A stretch of DNA of 34,449 bases, taken from Clostridia bacterium (lineage in GTDB: Bacteria > Bacillota > Clostridia > Christensenellales > Aristaeellaceae). Under the pieces are notes generated by a model that was not told the DNA's origin, did not search any database, and was given only the letters and a program-made list of their open reading frames with translations. The stretch spans positions 1 through 34,449 of the forward strand of contig WQXF01000019.1 of assembly GCA_009784985.1 (NCBI GenBank). Direction: 5' to 3'. Both the position numbers and the translations under genes were made by a program. Positions 8,474-16,863 of the stretch are shown piece after piece; positions within the stretch are counted from its first letter, which is position 1, and the number at the start of each line of letters is the position of its first letter.

Positions 8474-9430
8474 CTAGGTATTTGGGGCCAGTAGTTCCTC
8501 CCGCATCTGTTCAATAAACCATAGATACTCGTCGTAACTTTCGTATGGTGCGGGTTCGGTCAAACTGTATTCAATCGGCATACCGGGAAAATCATCATCC
8601 AAATACCGGGGGAAAAGATGCATATGTAAATGCGCCCCTGAGTTTGAGTGCATCTCGTAATTGATTTTCACCGCACCCGTTACCTTGCGCAACATACGGC
8701 CGACACGCTGCACTTCGCACATGAAGGTTGCCATATTGCTTCCCGGCATATCTTCAAAGTGGAACTCGTGATTTCGTGGCATGACATACATTTTCCCAAA
8801 CAATCTTCCCTGGCCGGGGTATTCAGCCACAATCCAAACGTTATCATTTACCTCGATGTCATTCTGCCCTTTAGGAGAGGGTTCATCGTTGCAAACTGGG
8901 CAAAATTCTTCTTGCGCCGCTTTGATAAATTCGGGATAGCGATGATGGAAACTGCCGCCGCGCTTCTCACCGGACAAATCCGCTGTCATGCGGCAAATCG
9001 GGGTATTGTGCGGGCCGGTTAAGCCGCTTTCGGTTTCCACAAAACCGAATTGCCGGTACAGCTTTTTAGCGGGAATGCCGGGCTCGTAGTCTTCCGGGTA
9101 AGTTTCTACCGTGATGGGTTTTGTATGATCGAGCTGGCGCAGGGCGGTTTTTAGCAAGCGGCGACCAACGCCTTTCCTGCGGTACCCCTCAAAAACACCA
9201 AACCATGTGATGCGGTTGTTCGTTCGGGAAAAACCCAGAAATCCCATTGCGTTCCCGCTCATGTAATCCAAGGCGGTTAATGCTTCATATTTTCCGGTTT
9301 TGCTTTTTGCATAAGCGACAAACTCCGGATCGGTTCCCATATCCGCCGGATGCCGAAAAATCGGCGACACTTCGGTTGCCAGCGCGCACCAGGCGGGGAG
9401 ATCGTTTTCCGTTGCCCATCGAATCAGCAA
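8474..9430 (-). CDS. GNAT acetyltransferase-HIT domain fusion protein
   Basis: 318 aa with two domains. Residues 1-150 are a GNAT N-acetyltransferase fold: the acetyl-CoA-binding motif RRKGVGRR is at 84-91 and the YRQFGF segment near 125-130. Residues 160-318 resemble a HIT/GalT-type nucleotide-binding domain: CPVC (177-180), a YVMPRNHEFHFEDM stretch, and the histidine triad HLHMH at 267-271. The substrate is unknown; HIT enzymes hydrolyse or transfer nucleoside-phosphate groups, so the pair may act on a nucleotide-linked metabolite (inference). It starts at TTG (9430) with GGGAGG about 9 nt upstream, 3 bp after the upstream glycosyltransferase, so co-transcription is likely. No frameshift separates the domains; this is a genuine fusion. 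Confidence 0.8.
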   Translation of the reverse strand: MLIRWATENDLPAWCALATEVSPIFRHPADMGTDPEFVAYAKSKTGKYEALTALDYMSGNAMGFLGFSRTNNRITWFGVFEGYRRKGVGRRLLKTALRQLDHTKPITVETYPEDYEPGIPAKKLYRQFGFVETESGLTGPHNTPICRMTADLSGEKRGGSFHHRYPEFIKAAQEEFCPVCNDEPSPKGQNDIEVNDNVWIVAEYPGQGRLFGKMYVMPRNHEFHFEDMPGSNMATFMCEVQRVGRMLRKVTGAVKINYEMHSNSGAHLHMHLFPRYLDDDFPGMPIEYSLTEPAPYESYDEYLWFIEQMREELLAPNT

Positions 9431-9433
9431 TGG

Positions 9434-10465
9434 CTATTCCTCCCGTTGTTTTTTTGCAATCCGGTATGCCACCGGCAATCCGGCCAGCGTACCCGCGCCA
9501 TAGCACAGGTGTACCAGCAAAAACATCCACGGCAAGCTCCACAGGCAGCGTGCCTTGCCCACCGGCGAAGCCCTTGCCGCCTGTATGGTAAAAACGGCAT
9601 CGCACAGCGCGTATACAGCGCCCAGCGCAATCAACGGAAGCCGCCACCCCGCCGCGAACAACCCACCCGCGCACAGCAGCGCCAGTACAAACAGCATGGG
9701 CGCAAAGTGCCGCGCCGAAAACCCCCTGGGCGATACCAGCAGCGACAGCCCCACCCAGTGCCCGTTCCGCCACTTCTGGCCGAGCTGGCCACCCAGCGTG
9801 CTCCGCGCCCGGTGGTGGCTGGTGATCTGTGGCGTGTACCACAGCCGGAACCCGGCCTGGCGCATGCGCCAAGCCATGTCGTTGTCTTCGGTGCGGACGA
9901 GGCGTTCGTCGTACCGGCCCACCTGCTCGTACACCCGCCGGCGCACCAGCGGATAGGCCAACGCGTCCACCTCCCGCGCGCTTCCGGCATTACGAAAGGC
10001 CGCCGCTCCCCCTGCAAACCGGGAGGTGTCCAAAGCCACTAGGGGCGCTTCTTGGACAAAACGCGGTGGCAGGGAAGCCACTTGCCCTCCAACAACATCG
10101 CGGTCGTGCCCTTGCGCCAGCGCGCGGGCGTTGGCTTCTATAAAACCGGGCGGAATGCTGGCATGGGCGTCCACCCGCAGCAAGGCATCGCCGGTGTAGG
10201 CATCCAGCGCTACGTTCCAGCCACAGGCCAGTATGCGGCCCGGATTGTCCAGCACGCGTACGGTAAGGGGCGTTTCCCAACCCGCCGCCTCTTTGCAAAA
10301 GGCCTCCATCATGGCGCGGGTGCCGTCGCTGGAGCCGCTGTCGATCAGCAACAGTTCCATCCGGTCAAAGGGATAGGTTTGCGCGCGGATGTCGTTGAGC
10401 AGCGCGCCCAGATGCACCTGGGCATTGTAAGCCACCACCGATAAGCTGACCATCGGCGTTTCCAC
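9434..10465 (-). CDS. Family 2 glycosyltransferase with C-terminal membrane segments
   Basis: 343 aa. The N-terminal GT-A fold is clear: LSVVAYNAQVHLGALLNDI, then LLIDSGSSDGTR (39-50), and the metal-binding DAH (99-101) in LLRVDAHASIPPGF, as in ExoA-like succinoglycan glucosyltransferases. TEDNDMAWR around residue 195 is the acceptor-side acidic motif. The last ~90 residues contain hydrophobic helices (FAPMLFVLALLCAGGLFAA onward), indicating membrane attachment. The likely role is transfer of a sugar to a lipid-linked or exopolysaccharide acceptor; the donor is not predictable. GTG start at 10465 with AGGAGG upstream. Follows another GT2 on the same strand. Confidence 0.85.
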   Translation of the reverse strand: METPMVSLSVVAYNAQVHLGALLNDIRAQTYPFDRMELLLIDSGSSDGTRAMMEAFCKEAAGWETPLTVRVLDNPGRILACGWNVALDAYTGDALLRVDAHASIPPGFIEANARALAQGHDRDVVGGQVASLPPRFVQEAPLVALDTSRFAGGAAAFRNAGSAREVDALAYPLVRRRVYEQVGRYDERLVRTEDNDMAWRMRQAGFRLWYTPQITSHHRARSTLGGQLGQKWRNGHWVGLSLLVSPRGFSARHFAPMLFVLALLCAGGLFAAGWRLPLIALGAVYALCDAVFTIQAARASPVGKARCLWSLPWMFLLVHLCYGAGTLAGLPVAYRIAKKQREE

Positions 10466-10520
10466 AGGCGCACCTCCTTCCTTTTTTCGGCCTTGGAACG
10501 ACTTTCCGGCCTCAGAACGA

Positions 10521-10612
10521 CGGGACGCCGAGGGCGGCGTCCCCTACAGGGGCTTGCGCAATGTGTATCGGCTGGCCGTTACTCCGTAGGGGACGCCGCC
10601 CTCGGCGTCCCG
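10521..10612. repeat. Dispersed palindromic repeat B, copy 1
   Basis: Perfect 27-bp inverted arms at 10521-10547 and 10586-10612 are separated by 38 bp. Each arm is itself partly self-complementary (GGGACGCC...GGCGTCCC). The right arm lies inside the coding 3' end of the upstream glycosyltransferase. A related element is at 18067-18156. Confidence 0.85.
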
Positions 10613-11556
10613 CCGCTAGCATCCACCCACGCATCATACCCCTCGTCCCGTTTCCGATAAGACAATACCCCCGCCGGCAAATAAACGAACAGCAGTTTTT
10701 GCCCCAAAAACCCGCGCGTGCGGTTCATCAGCCCGAAGGCCGCCAACTGCAAGGCCTGCGCGGCGGCTATCGCCCATACCGAACGCCATCCGCCCAGGCA
10801 GAGCGCCGCCACGCATAGGGCATCCACTATCCAGCAAAGAAAGGCAATACGCTCCCGCTTCAGCAGCGCCCACAGGCAACGCATGCGTACGGCGTTCACC
10901 AGCGCTTGCCCCAGGCCCAGCCGCCGGGGGGTGATCAACGCGGCCAAGGGGCCACGGTTGTCCCGCTTCCTGTCGATGTGTCGGATCATGGGCACGGGCA
11001 GCTCCACCACCCGTGCACCGTGTTTGATGAGCCGCGCGTGGAGTTCGGCTTCTTCGCAGGTGAGCACGTTGGCTGCCCATCCCCCGGCCTTGTTTAGTTC
11101 GGTGGCCCGCAGCAGGATCGCCCCGCCAAACTCGGTTGCTTCCCGCCGGACCTTGCATCCATAGTAATTGGGATTTTCGCCAATCACGCGCCCGTCGCGT
11201 TCGTATACATCGTGGCGGATGCCGGTGGCCCCGTCGTACCCCGATTTCTCCATCACCGTGAGGGCGGTTTCCACAAAGCCGGGTTGCAGCAGCATATCGC
11301 CATCTAAAAAGAGCAGGTATTCGCCCTGGGCTTCCTGTGTGCCAATCCGCCGTGCGAGACCGGCGGTGGTGCGGGTTGTGCGCAGGCGAAAACACCGTGC
11401 GCCCTGGCTCTGGGCGATGGGCAGCGATTCGTCTGTCGAACCGGAATCTACATACAGCAGTTCGTGGCGAATCGAAGCCAGCGCCTGGCCAACCGACCGC
11501 AGGCAGCCGGGCAGGGTAGCGCCGTCGTTGCGCCCGATCACCACCACGCTGAGCAT
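10579..11556 (-). CDS. Family 2 glycosyltransferase with C-terminal membrane segments
   Basis: 325 aa. GT-A fold: MLSVVVIGRNDGATLPGCL at the N-terminus, YVDSGSTDES (35-44), and the DxD metal site LFLDGDM at 83-88 (D85, D87). TCEEAELHARL (about 165-175) fits the catalytic acidic region. Two or three hydrophobic segments follow (FLCWIVDALCVAALCLGG and IAAAQALQLAAFGL). The last residues, about GGTPRAASPTE, are encoded by the right arm of repeat B, so the C-terminus is probably repeat-derived and not conserved. ATG start with AAAGGAGG 9 nt upstream. A predicted promoter lies at 11614-11642; the GT2 gene at 9434 and the GNAT-HIT gene probably share the transcript. Confidence 0.85.
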   Translation of the reverse strand: MLSVVVIGRNDGATLPGCLRSVGQALASIRHELLYVDSGSTDESLPIAQSQGARCFRLRTTRTTAGLARRIGTQEAQGEYLLFLDGDMLLQPGFVETALTVMEKSGYDGATGIRHDVYERDGRVIGENPNYYGCKVRREATEFGGAILLRATELNKAGGWAANVLTCEEAELHARLIKHGARVVELPVPMIRHIDRKRDNRGPLAALITPRRLGLGQALVNAVRMRCLWALLKRERIAFLCWIVDALCVAALCLGGWRSVWAIAAAQALQLAAFGLMNRTRGFLGQKLLFVYLPAGVLSYRKRDEGYDAWVDASGGTPRAASPTE

Positions 11557-11613
11557 GGGCCGTCCTCCTTTGTGTTAACTATAAAATATGCTATACTGTA
11601 GGTGGTTCTATGT

Positions 11614-11642
11614 ATTATCGCATATTGAGAGGATGGGGGCAA
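11614..11642 (-). promoter_or_regulatory. Predicted sigma-A promoter for the GT2 pair
   Basis: On the minus strand TTGCCC (11642-11637) and GATAAT (11619-11614) are 17 bp apart, about 60 bp upstream of the glycosyltransferase start. The -10 matches 5 of 6 consensus bases and the -35 matches 4 of 6. Confidence 0.4.
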
Positions 11643-11656
11643 GCCCAATGTGCGCC

Positions 11657-11983
11657 TTATTTCCGCCACTCTTTAATGTACTCTTTTTCTTCCCTGCGGC
11701 GCTTTGAGCGCTCGGCGAATCGTTGTTTCAGTTTCCTTTGCCACTCTTCGTGATGATCAGTCCAGGCAGCTATGAAAGCAAACGCTGCTCCGAAAACTAT
11801 GATTAAGACAGCAATGAGAGCCCACTCGTTTTGTGTGATATCCGTGCCGGATACCCAGTTTATGAGCTGAATCGCACCCCACGCAATCGCCCCAATCAAG
11901 CCTAGCACAAGCATCGGCACGGGATTCACTAGATCAATTAGATTAAGCCCACGGCGTCCACGTCCTTTGCGGAAATCCTTCAT
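11657..11983 (-). CDS. Small two-helix membrane protein of unknown function
   Basis: 108 aa from the ATG at 11983, chosen because AGGAGG lies 7 nt upstream; a longer in-frame reading would run through the divergent gene's coding region. The N-terminus is basic (MKDFRKGRGRRG). Two hydrophobic segments follow (VPMLVLGLIGAIAWGAIQLI and WALIAVLIIVFGAAFAFIAA), then a strongly charged cytoplasmic-looking tail rich in Lys, Arg and Glu (WQRKLKQRFAERSKRRREEK). No family recognised. It is divergent from the secreted-protein gene at 12072, and the two share an 88-bp intergenic region. Confidence 0.65.
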   Translation of the reverse strand: MKDFRKGRGRRGLNLIDLVNPVPMLVLGLIGAIAWGAIQLINWVSGTDITQNEWALIAVLIIVFGAAFAFIAAWTDHHEEWQRKLKQRFAERSKRRREEKEYIKEWRK

Positions 11984-11999
11984 TTGTCTTCCTCCTGTT

Positions 12000-12027
12000 T
12001 TGATCGTTTCGTTTTTCAACATATTTT
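12000..12027 (+). promoter_or_regulatory. Possible promoter for the secreted-protein gene
   Basis: TTGATC (12000-12005) and TATTTT (12022-12027) are 16 bp apart, 45 bp before the ATG at 12072. Both hexamers match consensus at four positions, so this is only suggestive. Confidence 0.3.
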
Positions 12028-12071
12028 GGACGAAATCCTGCTTGTTTCTGGACTGGAAAGGAGTTGACCAC

Positions 12072-12803
12072 ATGTTCGCCAGTACACTCAAAAAAGCGTT
12101 GTTGTGTGCGCTTTGTATTTGCATCCTGTTCTGCACCGCGCCGGTGGCCGTTTCGGAACGCCCACTTAACATGGGGGAGTTGGTGGGCGCTTGGCAGGGA
12201 TTTGTCGGGGGGGCCACCGACTTTCTGGTTTTCCATCCCAATGGCGCCTATGAGGTTTATAGCAAACACCGCCCCTCCAGATTTTCCGAAGAGCAGCCCC
12301 CTTTTGCTGGCCTTAGTTTCGTAAGGTTCGGTCAATTCTCCATCGGGTTTGATTTGGATCCAAACAAAACTTATTTGATCTTCGACGGTGTGGCGACCAA
12401 TGAATCGGTTTTTTCCGATGAAAATTTCGAAGACAGGGGCCTTTTGCTGGGCATACAGGCAGGCGAGGGCAGTGGCGGTTATGTCCGTGCAACGGACATT
12501 CTTTTCCTTATTACCTGGGATGAGCTTGTTGGCACCTGGCATAGCGAGGATGGAACCACCGTGTTTAAGTTCCTGCCCGATCACGGAAAATTTGAAGGCG
12601 TGGACGCCCTGGGCAATAGGTATTGGACATCGGGCGATGGCCCCGCTTTTATGGGTGCGCTGCTTGCCTGCTCGGACAGCAAAAGTTGGTATCCGGGTAC
12701 GCTGTACCTCCTTCGAAACGACACCGGTGTTCTGCGCATCGCGCCCACAATCAGTCGGCCGCTGGAAGAAGAGCAACGTGTCTATTATCTTATCAAGCAA
12801 TGA
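12072..12803 (+). CDS. Predicted secreted protein, unknown function
   Basis: 243 aa. The ATG at 12072 is preceded by AAAGGAG. The first 27 residues form a signal peptide: basic ASTLKKA, hydrophobic LLCALCICILFC, then a cleavage-like APVAVSE. The mature part appears to contain two related segments, each opening with a G-x-W motif (LVGAWQGF and LVGTWHSEDG) followed by a FxPNG/FLPDHG-type turn, which recalls lipocalin-like or DUF-type beta folds; no family assignment is made. It ends with an ATGA that touches the next gene, whose better start is 12 bp further on, so it is probably co-transcribed with the GT2 at 12815. Confidence 0.7.
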   Translation: MFASTLKKALLCALCICILFCTAPVAVSERPLNMGELVGAWQGFVGGATDFLVFHPNGAYEVYSKHRPSRFSEEQPPFAGLSFVRFGQFSIGFDLDPNKTYLIFDGVATNESVFSDENFEDRGLLLGIQAGEGSGGYVRATDILFLITWDELVGTWHSEDGTTVFKFLPDHGKFEGVDALGNRYWTSGDGPAFMGALLACSDSKSWYPGTLYLLRNDTGVLRIAPTISRPLEEEQRVYYLIKQ

Positions 12804-12814
12804 AGGGAATGCCC

Positions 12815-13804
12815 ATGAAATTATCCATCATCATCCCCTGCTACCGCGTGGCGGCCTACCTGCCCGCCTGCCTGGACAGCGTTTGCATGCTGCCACCCGA
12901 TTCTGTCGAAATTCTCTGTGTAAACGACGCCAGCCCCGACGAATGCGGCCAGATACTGGCCGGGTACGCGGCCCGGCATCCTCATGTGCATGTGCTAACC
13001 CATGGGGAAAACCGGGGCCTTTCGGCGGCGCGCAACACTGGTCTGGATGCGGCGCAGGGCGAGTACGTGCTCTTTTTGGATAGCGATGATCTGCTGTGCG
13101 CCGACGTGACGATGGGGCTTGTGGATCAGGCGCAGCAAGGCCGCCTGGATATTTTGCAGGCGGCCTACATGCTTTTTGATGATGGAACGGATCAAGAGCT
13201 GCCTGCCCCGCCCATGGCGCGGCCTACGGCTGTGATCACAGGGGATGCTTGCCTTGCCATGCAGTGCGCCCAAGGGGTTTTTGAGCCCATGACGGTGATC
13301 CGGCTGTATCGGCGTGGGTTTTTGTTGCAGAATGGACTGCGTATGGCGGAAGGTTTTTTGTTTGAAGATGAGCTGTTTACCGCACCGGCTTTTTTGCGGG
13401 CGGGGCGTGTGCAGGTGTCGGATGTTTTGCTGTACCGTTACCGGCAGCATGGGGGTGGCATCATGGGGGGATTTGCGGCCTCGGCAGGCTGGTGCGGGCA
13501 TTATTTGCGCATTGTGGAGCGGTTGGTTGCGTTGTGTGCGGGCGATCCGCTTACTCCCGGCCAGCGGGCGTTACGTAAGAGGGCTGCTGCGATTGCCCTT
13601 TCTATCCCCAAGAATATTGTGGCGTATCGCTTGGCCGGGGATGTGCGGCGGGAGACTTTAGGGTTTGTACGTGTGCATGGGCGAGAGATCGCCGGTTTTG
13701 CGATGAGTGGGGGATCGGTGGTGTTGTGGGTGCAGGGGGTGTTGTTGCGCGTTTCGCCTTCCATATTTATGAAAACATATGCGTTTTTGCGAAGATTGCG
13801 TTGA
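12815..13804 (+). CDS. Family 2 glycosyltransferase
   Basis: 329 aa. Start set at the ATG at 12815 because AAGGGA (12803-12808) is 6 nt upstream; two earlier in-frame ATGs (12800, 12809) lack this spacing. GT-A features: LSIIIPCYRVAAYLPACLDS at the N-terminus, VNDASPDECG (37-46), ENRGLSAARNTGLDAAQGEY, and the metal site FLDSDDLL (87-94). This pattern matches EpsJ/WcaA-type transferases used in capsule or teichoic-acid decoration. There is no obvious transmembrane helix except a weak hydrophobic stretch near the C-terminus (SGGSVVLWVQGVLLRV). Sugar donor and acceptor are unknown. It is the third GT2 within 5 kb, but on the opposite strand from the other two. Confidence 0.85.
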   Translation: MKLSIIIPCYRVAAYLPACLDSVCMLPPDSVEILCVNDASPDECGQILAGYAARHPHVHVLTHGENRGLSAARNTGLDAAQGEYVLFLDSDDLLCADVTMGLVDQAQQGRLDILQAAYMLFDDGTDQELPAPPMARPTAVITGDACLAMQCAQGVFEPMTVIRLYRRGFLLQNGLRMAEGFLFEDELFTAPAFLRAGRVQVSDVLLYRYRQHGGGIMGGFAASAGWCGHYLRIVERLVALCAGDPLTPGQRALRKRAAAIALSIPKNIVAYRLAGDVRRETLGFVRVHGREIAGFAMSGGSVVLWVQGVLLRVSPSIFMKTYAFLRRLR

Positions 13805-13821
13805 GTTTGACGGGGACGCAA

Positions 13822-13864
13822 GGGGGAGGAGGGGGGATTTCGATTTCCCCCCTTACCTCCCCCC
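13822..13864. terminator. G/C-tract stem-loop between convergent genes
   Basis: GGGGGAGG-A-GGGGGGA pairs with TCCCCCC-TTA-CCTCCCCC around a short TTTCGATT loop. It lies between the 3' ends of the plus-strand GT2 and the minus-strand pepV, where a bidirectional terminator would be expected, but no T-run follows. A second small palindrome (CCCTGGACCCAGGG, about 13905-13918) follows it. Confidence 0.35.
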
Positions 13865-13929
13865 TGCACCCCCCATATCCCCCCTAACCGACCAGGACTG
13901 CGGCCCTGGACCCAGGGGAGGTATGCGGG

Positions 13930-15348
13930 TTATTCTCCTGCTAGCGCTATGATGGCGTGGGCGATGATGCGGGTGTTGAGCATGAGTCTGTCTAGGGCCA
14001 TATACTCGTCGGCTTGATGGGCGACGGCCTCCTCGTCGGGGAACACGCTGCCAAAGGCCACGGCCTCGCGCATGGCGCGGGCATAGGTGCCGCCGCCGAT
14101 GGCCATTGTGGAGGGTGGGAGGCCGGTGACTTTTTCGTATGCAGAGAGCAATGCGCGCACCACGGGCCGGGTTTCCGGCACATGATGGGGCGGATTGCCG
14201 TGGCCGGTGCTTACCGTAAAGCCCAGCTCCTCCACGCGCATGGTCACAAAACGAACGATCTGTTCCTCGCTGAACAGCACAGGATAACGCACATCAAACG
14301 TTGCGGTGAGTTTGCCTTCTGTTAGCGTCAATATGCCCAGGTTGATGGTGAGGGCGCCCGATACCCCGTCGCTGCCCGCGATGCCAAAGCCTGTGCCGTC
14401 CGTATCGCCGCCGATGGCCTGGGCCAGTAGGGTGATGGCCGGGCGGCTTGTGCCTCCCGCTTCCAGCGCGGCCAGCAGTTGCAGCAGGCGAGCGGCGGCG
14501 TTTTTGCCTAGCTCGGGCATGGACGCGTGGCCGCCCACGCCGCCCACCGTGATCCGGGCTCCGCCATCGATTGGCTCTACTTGAATGGGGTAGCTGGAGG
14601 CGTCGTTTGTGCTCTGGGCAAAGGCCATCGCTTTTGATTGGATGGTTTGGAAGTCGCCGCTTAGTTCAGCCTCGGCGGTGCTGGGGATCACGTTGGCCCG
14701 CTCCCCGGATTGGATGGTGCGGATGGGGAAGGCGGCGTTGCCCTCGACCGGCAGTGTGAGCGCCAGTATCAGGCGGCAGATGCCCTTTTCGGTGTTGATC
14801 AGCGGGTATCCGGCATCGGGCGAAAATCCTACATCGGGCAGGCCGATTTTCTTTTTGTAGTAATCCATGTCGGCCCAGCCGCTCTCCTCGTCGCAGCCCA
14901 ACACCAGCCGAACCTTCTTTTGCAGGGGGATACCGGCCTCCCGGATGGCCTTCATGGCAAACATGGCGGCCACCGAGGGGCCTTTGTTGTCCACGACCCC
15001 ACGGGCGTACAGTTTGCCGTCTTTTATCGTTGGTTCGAAGGCCGGGGTTTGCCAGCCCTCGCCTGCGGGCACCACGTCCAGGTGGGTGAGTACGGCCACG
15101 GTTTCGTCTCCCTGGCCGATCTCCATGTCAACGGCGTATCCATCGATGTCACGGGGATCAAAGCCCAGCCGCCGGGCATCGGCCAGAGCCAGATCCACCA
15201 TGCGCCGGATCTCCGGTCCAAAGGGCGCGTTGGTTGCCGATGCAGGAGCCTTAAGCGAGGGGATGCTGAGCCAGCCTTTTAGGGTTTCGATTAGGTCGTT
15301 TTGCATGGATTCGATGGTTTGATCGAGCTTTTTGTTGGGTATTGTCAT
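13930..15348 (-). CDS. pepV: PepV-type M20 dipeptidase
   Basis: 472 aa, the usual length of PepV. A di-zinc M20 peptidase that releases amino acids from dipeptides in the cytoplasm. The metal and catalytic motifs are visible in order: [13 protein letters not shown] (first His/Asp), [15 protein letters not shown] (bridging Asp), [10 protein letters not shown] (catalytic Glu pair), [14 protein letters not shown], and the late HQADEYM histidine. The central lid domain contains the [12 protein letters not shown] stretch. ATG at 15348 with GAGGAGG upstream. It overlaps the methyltransferase gene by 4 bp (ATGA), so it is the last cistron of a coupled set. Confidence 0.92.
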   Translation of the reverse strand: MTIPNKKLDQTIESMQNDLIETLKGWLSIPSLKAPASATNAPFGPEIRRMVDLALADARRLGFDPRDIDGYAVDMEIGQGDETVAVLTHLDVVPAGEGWQTPAFEPTIKDGKLYARGVVDNKGPSVAAMFAMKAIREAGIPLQKKVRLVLGCDEESGWADMDYYKKKIGLPDVGFSPDAGYPLINTEKGICRLILALTLPVEGNAAFPIRTIQSGERANVIPSTAEAELSGDFQTIQSKAMAFAQSTNDASSYPIQVEPIDGGARITVGGVGGHASMPELGKNAAARLLQLLAALEAGGTSRPAITLLAQAIGGDTDGTGFGIAGSDGVSGALTINLGILTLTEGKLTATFDVRYPVLFSEEQIVRFVTMRVEELGFTVSTGHGNPPHHVPETRPVVRALLSAYEKVTGLPPSTMAIGGGTYARAMREAVAFGSVFPDEEAVAHQADEYMALDRLMLNTRIIAHAIIALAGE

Positions 15349-16118
15349 AAGATTTCCTCCTCTAACTTTACAGCCTCAAAGATGCGGAACCCTTCGCCTC
15401 CACTTTGCCATGAGTTCACTTCGCGGCTGCTGTATTCGCCTATGATATCAAACCCGCACGCCTTAAACGCCCCGAGCCATTCTTCGCGAAAGTAGCTTTG
15501 CAGATAAAACGAATGATCGAAGCTTTCCACATGGCCGCTTTCATCTTGGGCATAAAATGTCTGTGAGATATGGGAGCGGCCTGTTTGGGCATTGTAGCGG
15601 GTGTCGCCTGTTTTCCACACCTTTACGCTGGGATAGACTTGTTTCGAAGGGTAAAAAGTTTTGGTCGGATAGTAGTCCGATTCTGCGTCAGGTAACCGTA
15701 ATCCTGTTTCGATCACCAAGCACCCGCCGATGCGCAGGTGGTTGCGAATGCAAGCAAGCGCCTTCTTGACATCATGAATCGTGAGGAGGTGCCCAAAGTC
15801 CATGCTGAAGCAAAAATCGGCAGGCGGTATATCAAAATGGAAATCCGTCACGTCGCCCTCGAAAAAACGAAGTCCCGGCACATCGTCGAAACGTTTTTTT
15901 CCTTCCGAAATCATCTCTGGCGTGATGTCAAACGCGGTGACGTTGAAGCCGTTCTCTGCCATGTATGCGCCGGTTTCACCCAGCGCACACATGGGAATCA
16001 ATACGTTTTTGCCGTACTTAAGGGCAAAGTTGTTCCAATACGCATCCTCGTCGGTGCGGTCATGCCCGCCCCAATCCCAATATTGCGCGTGGCGCGCATA
16101 ATTGCCGATATCATTCAT
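15345..16118 (-). CDS. Class I SAM-dependent methyltransferase
   Basis: 257 aa. A Rossmann-like methyltransferase core is visible: [20 protein letters not shown] (a variant motif I with CALGETG in place of GxGxG), the acidic strand end [19 protein letters not shown] (motif II region) and [15 protein letters not shown] (motif III/IV). The C-terminal half ([20 protein letters not shown] onward) is less conserved and may bind the substrate. No specific substrate can be assigned. It starts inside the end of the PHP gene (8-bp overlap) and ends inside the pepV start (4-bp overlap), so the three genes are almost certainly translated together. Confidence 0.8.
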   Translation of the reverse strand: MNDIGNYARHAQYWDWGGHDRTDEDAYWNNFALKYGKNVLIPMCALGETGAYMAENGFNVTAFDITPEMISEGKKRFDDVPGLRFFEGDVTDFHFDIPPADFCFSMDFGHLLTIHDVKKALACIRNHLRIGGCLVIETGLRLPDAESDYYPTKTFYPSKQVYPSVKVWKTGDTRYNAQTGRSHISQTFYAQDESGHVESFDHSFYLQSYFREEWLGAFKACGFDIIGEYSSREVNSWQSGGEGFRIFEAVKLEEEIL

Positions 16119-16803
16119 CCTCGTCGGTCATCAACATCGCCGGATGGGGCGTGGCGCGCAGATACTCCACAAATGCTGCCGGGGAGGCGATGGCCTCCTT
16201 GGGCACCCAGATGCCGCCATTGCCCGGATCGTGGGCCTGGTGCACATCCGAGCCGGACAGCATCGCCAGGCCGTGCTTCTGGGCATGAGCCAGGGCCAGC
16301 GCGTTGCGGTTGGTGTGGCGGGGGTTGCCGTTGTGCACCTCCACGCCGTGGAGCACCTCGGGGGGCTCTACAGACAGATAGGGCCGAAACGGATGCGCCT
16401 GATACACCCGCATGCCCTCCTCATCGGCCAGGCGCTTAAAGGCCAGGGGCTCCATTTCCGGCAGGCCGCGCAGTTTATAGAGCGCAGGATCGGGCAGGTA
16501 TACCAAAAAATCGTTGTATCCTTGGCTAGCGAAGCGCAACTCCATGCCGGGCAATACGGTGATGCCTAGCTTTTCACCGGCCCGCCGCGCCAGCTCATAT
16601 CCCCTGGCAAAGCGTGCGCATTGTTTGGCGGATCGGGTGCTGCCGGGCACGTTGTGGTCGGTGATCACCACCGCGCTGTATCCACACTCGGCCACTGCCC
16701 GCACCATCTCCTTGGCGGGCAGCTTGCAGCAAGCGCTGATCTCCGCGGTGTGGGCGTGGGTCTCTACGAGCACCGCGCCGGGAAATGGGGGATCAAGGAA
16801 CAT
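16111..16803 (-). CDS. PHP-domain phosphoesterase
   Basis: 230 aa from the ATG at 16803. AGGAGG is immediately next to an earlier ATG (16809) but 6 nt from this one, so this start is preferred; a longer reading would begin inside repeat A. PHP signature: LVETHAHTAEIS (H16, H18), AVVITDHN (Asp-His), PGMELRF (Glu), YQAHPFRP, VEVHNGNPRHTNRN, and SGSDVHQAHDPG, which together give the trinuclear metal site. The family includes histidinol phosphatase-like enzymes and 3',5'-nucleoside bisphosphate phosphatases; the substrate here is unknown. It overlaps the next gene by 8 bp. Confidence 0.85.
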   Translation of the reverse strand: MFLDPPFPGAVLVETHAHTAEISACCKLPAKEMVRAVAECGYSAVVITDHNVPGSTRSAKQCARFARGYELARRAGEKLGITVLPGMELRFASQGYNDFLVYLPDPALYKLRGLPEMEPLAFKRLADEEGMRVYQAHPFRPYLSVEPPEVLHGVEVHNGNPRHTNRNALALAHAQKHGLAMLSGSDVHQAHDPGNGGIWVPKEAIASPAAFVEYLRATPHPAMLMTDEDE

Positions 16804-16825
16804 GGACATCCTCCTGCTAAATTGA

Positions 16826-16863
16826 ATTCTCCATTTTCCATTTTCCACTTTCAATTTTCCATT
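16826..16863. repeat. Dispersed repeat A, copy 3 (single arm)
   Basis: One arm of the CCATTTTCCACTTTCAATTT-type repeat lies between the patB-like and PHP genes. It encodes the last three codons (ATG GAA AAT) and the TGA stop of the aminotransferase on the minus strand. Confidence 0.7.

Noticed and set aside
11984..12241. N-terminal extension of the small membrane protein (194-codon reading)
   Set aside because: The extension runs through the coding region of the divergent gene, whereas the ATG at 11983 has an AGGAGG site.
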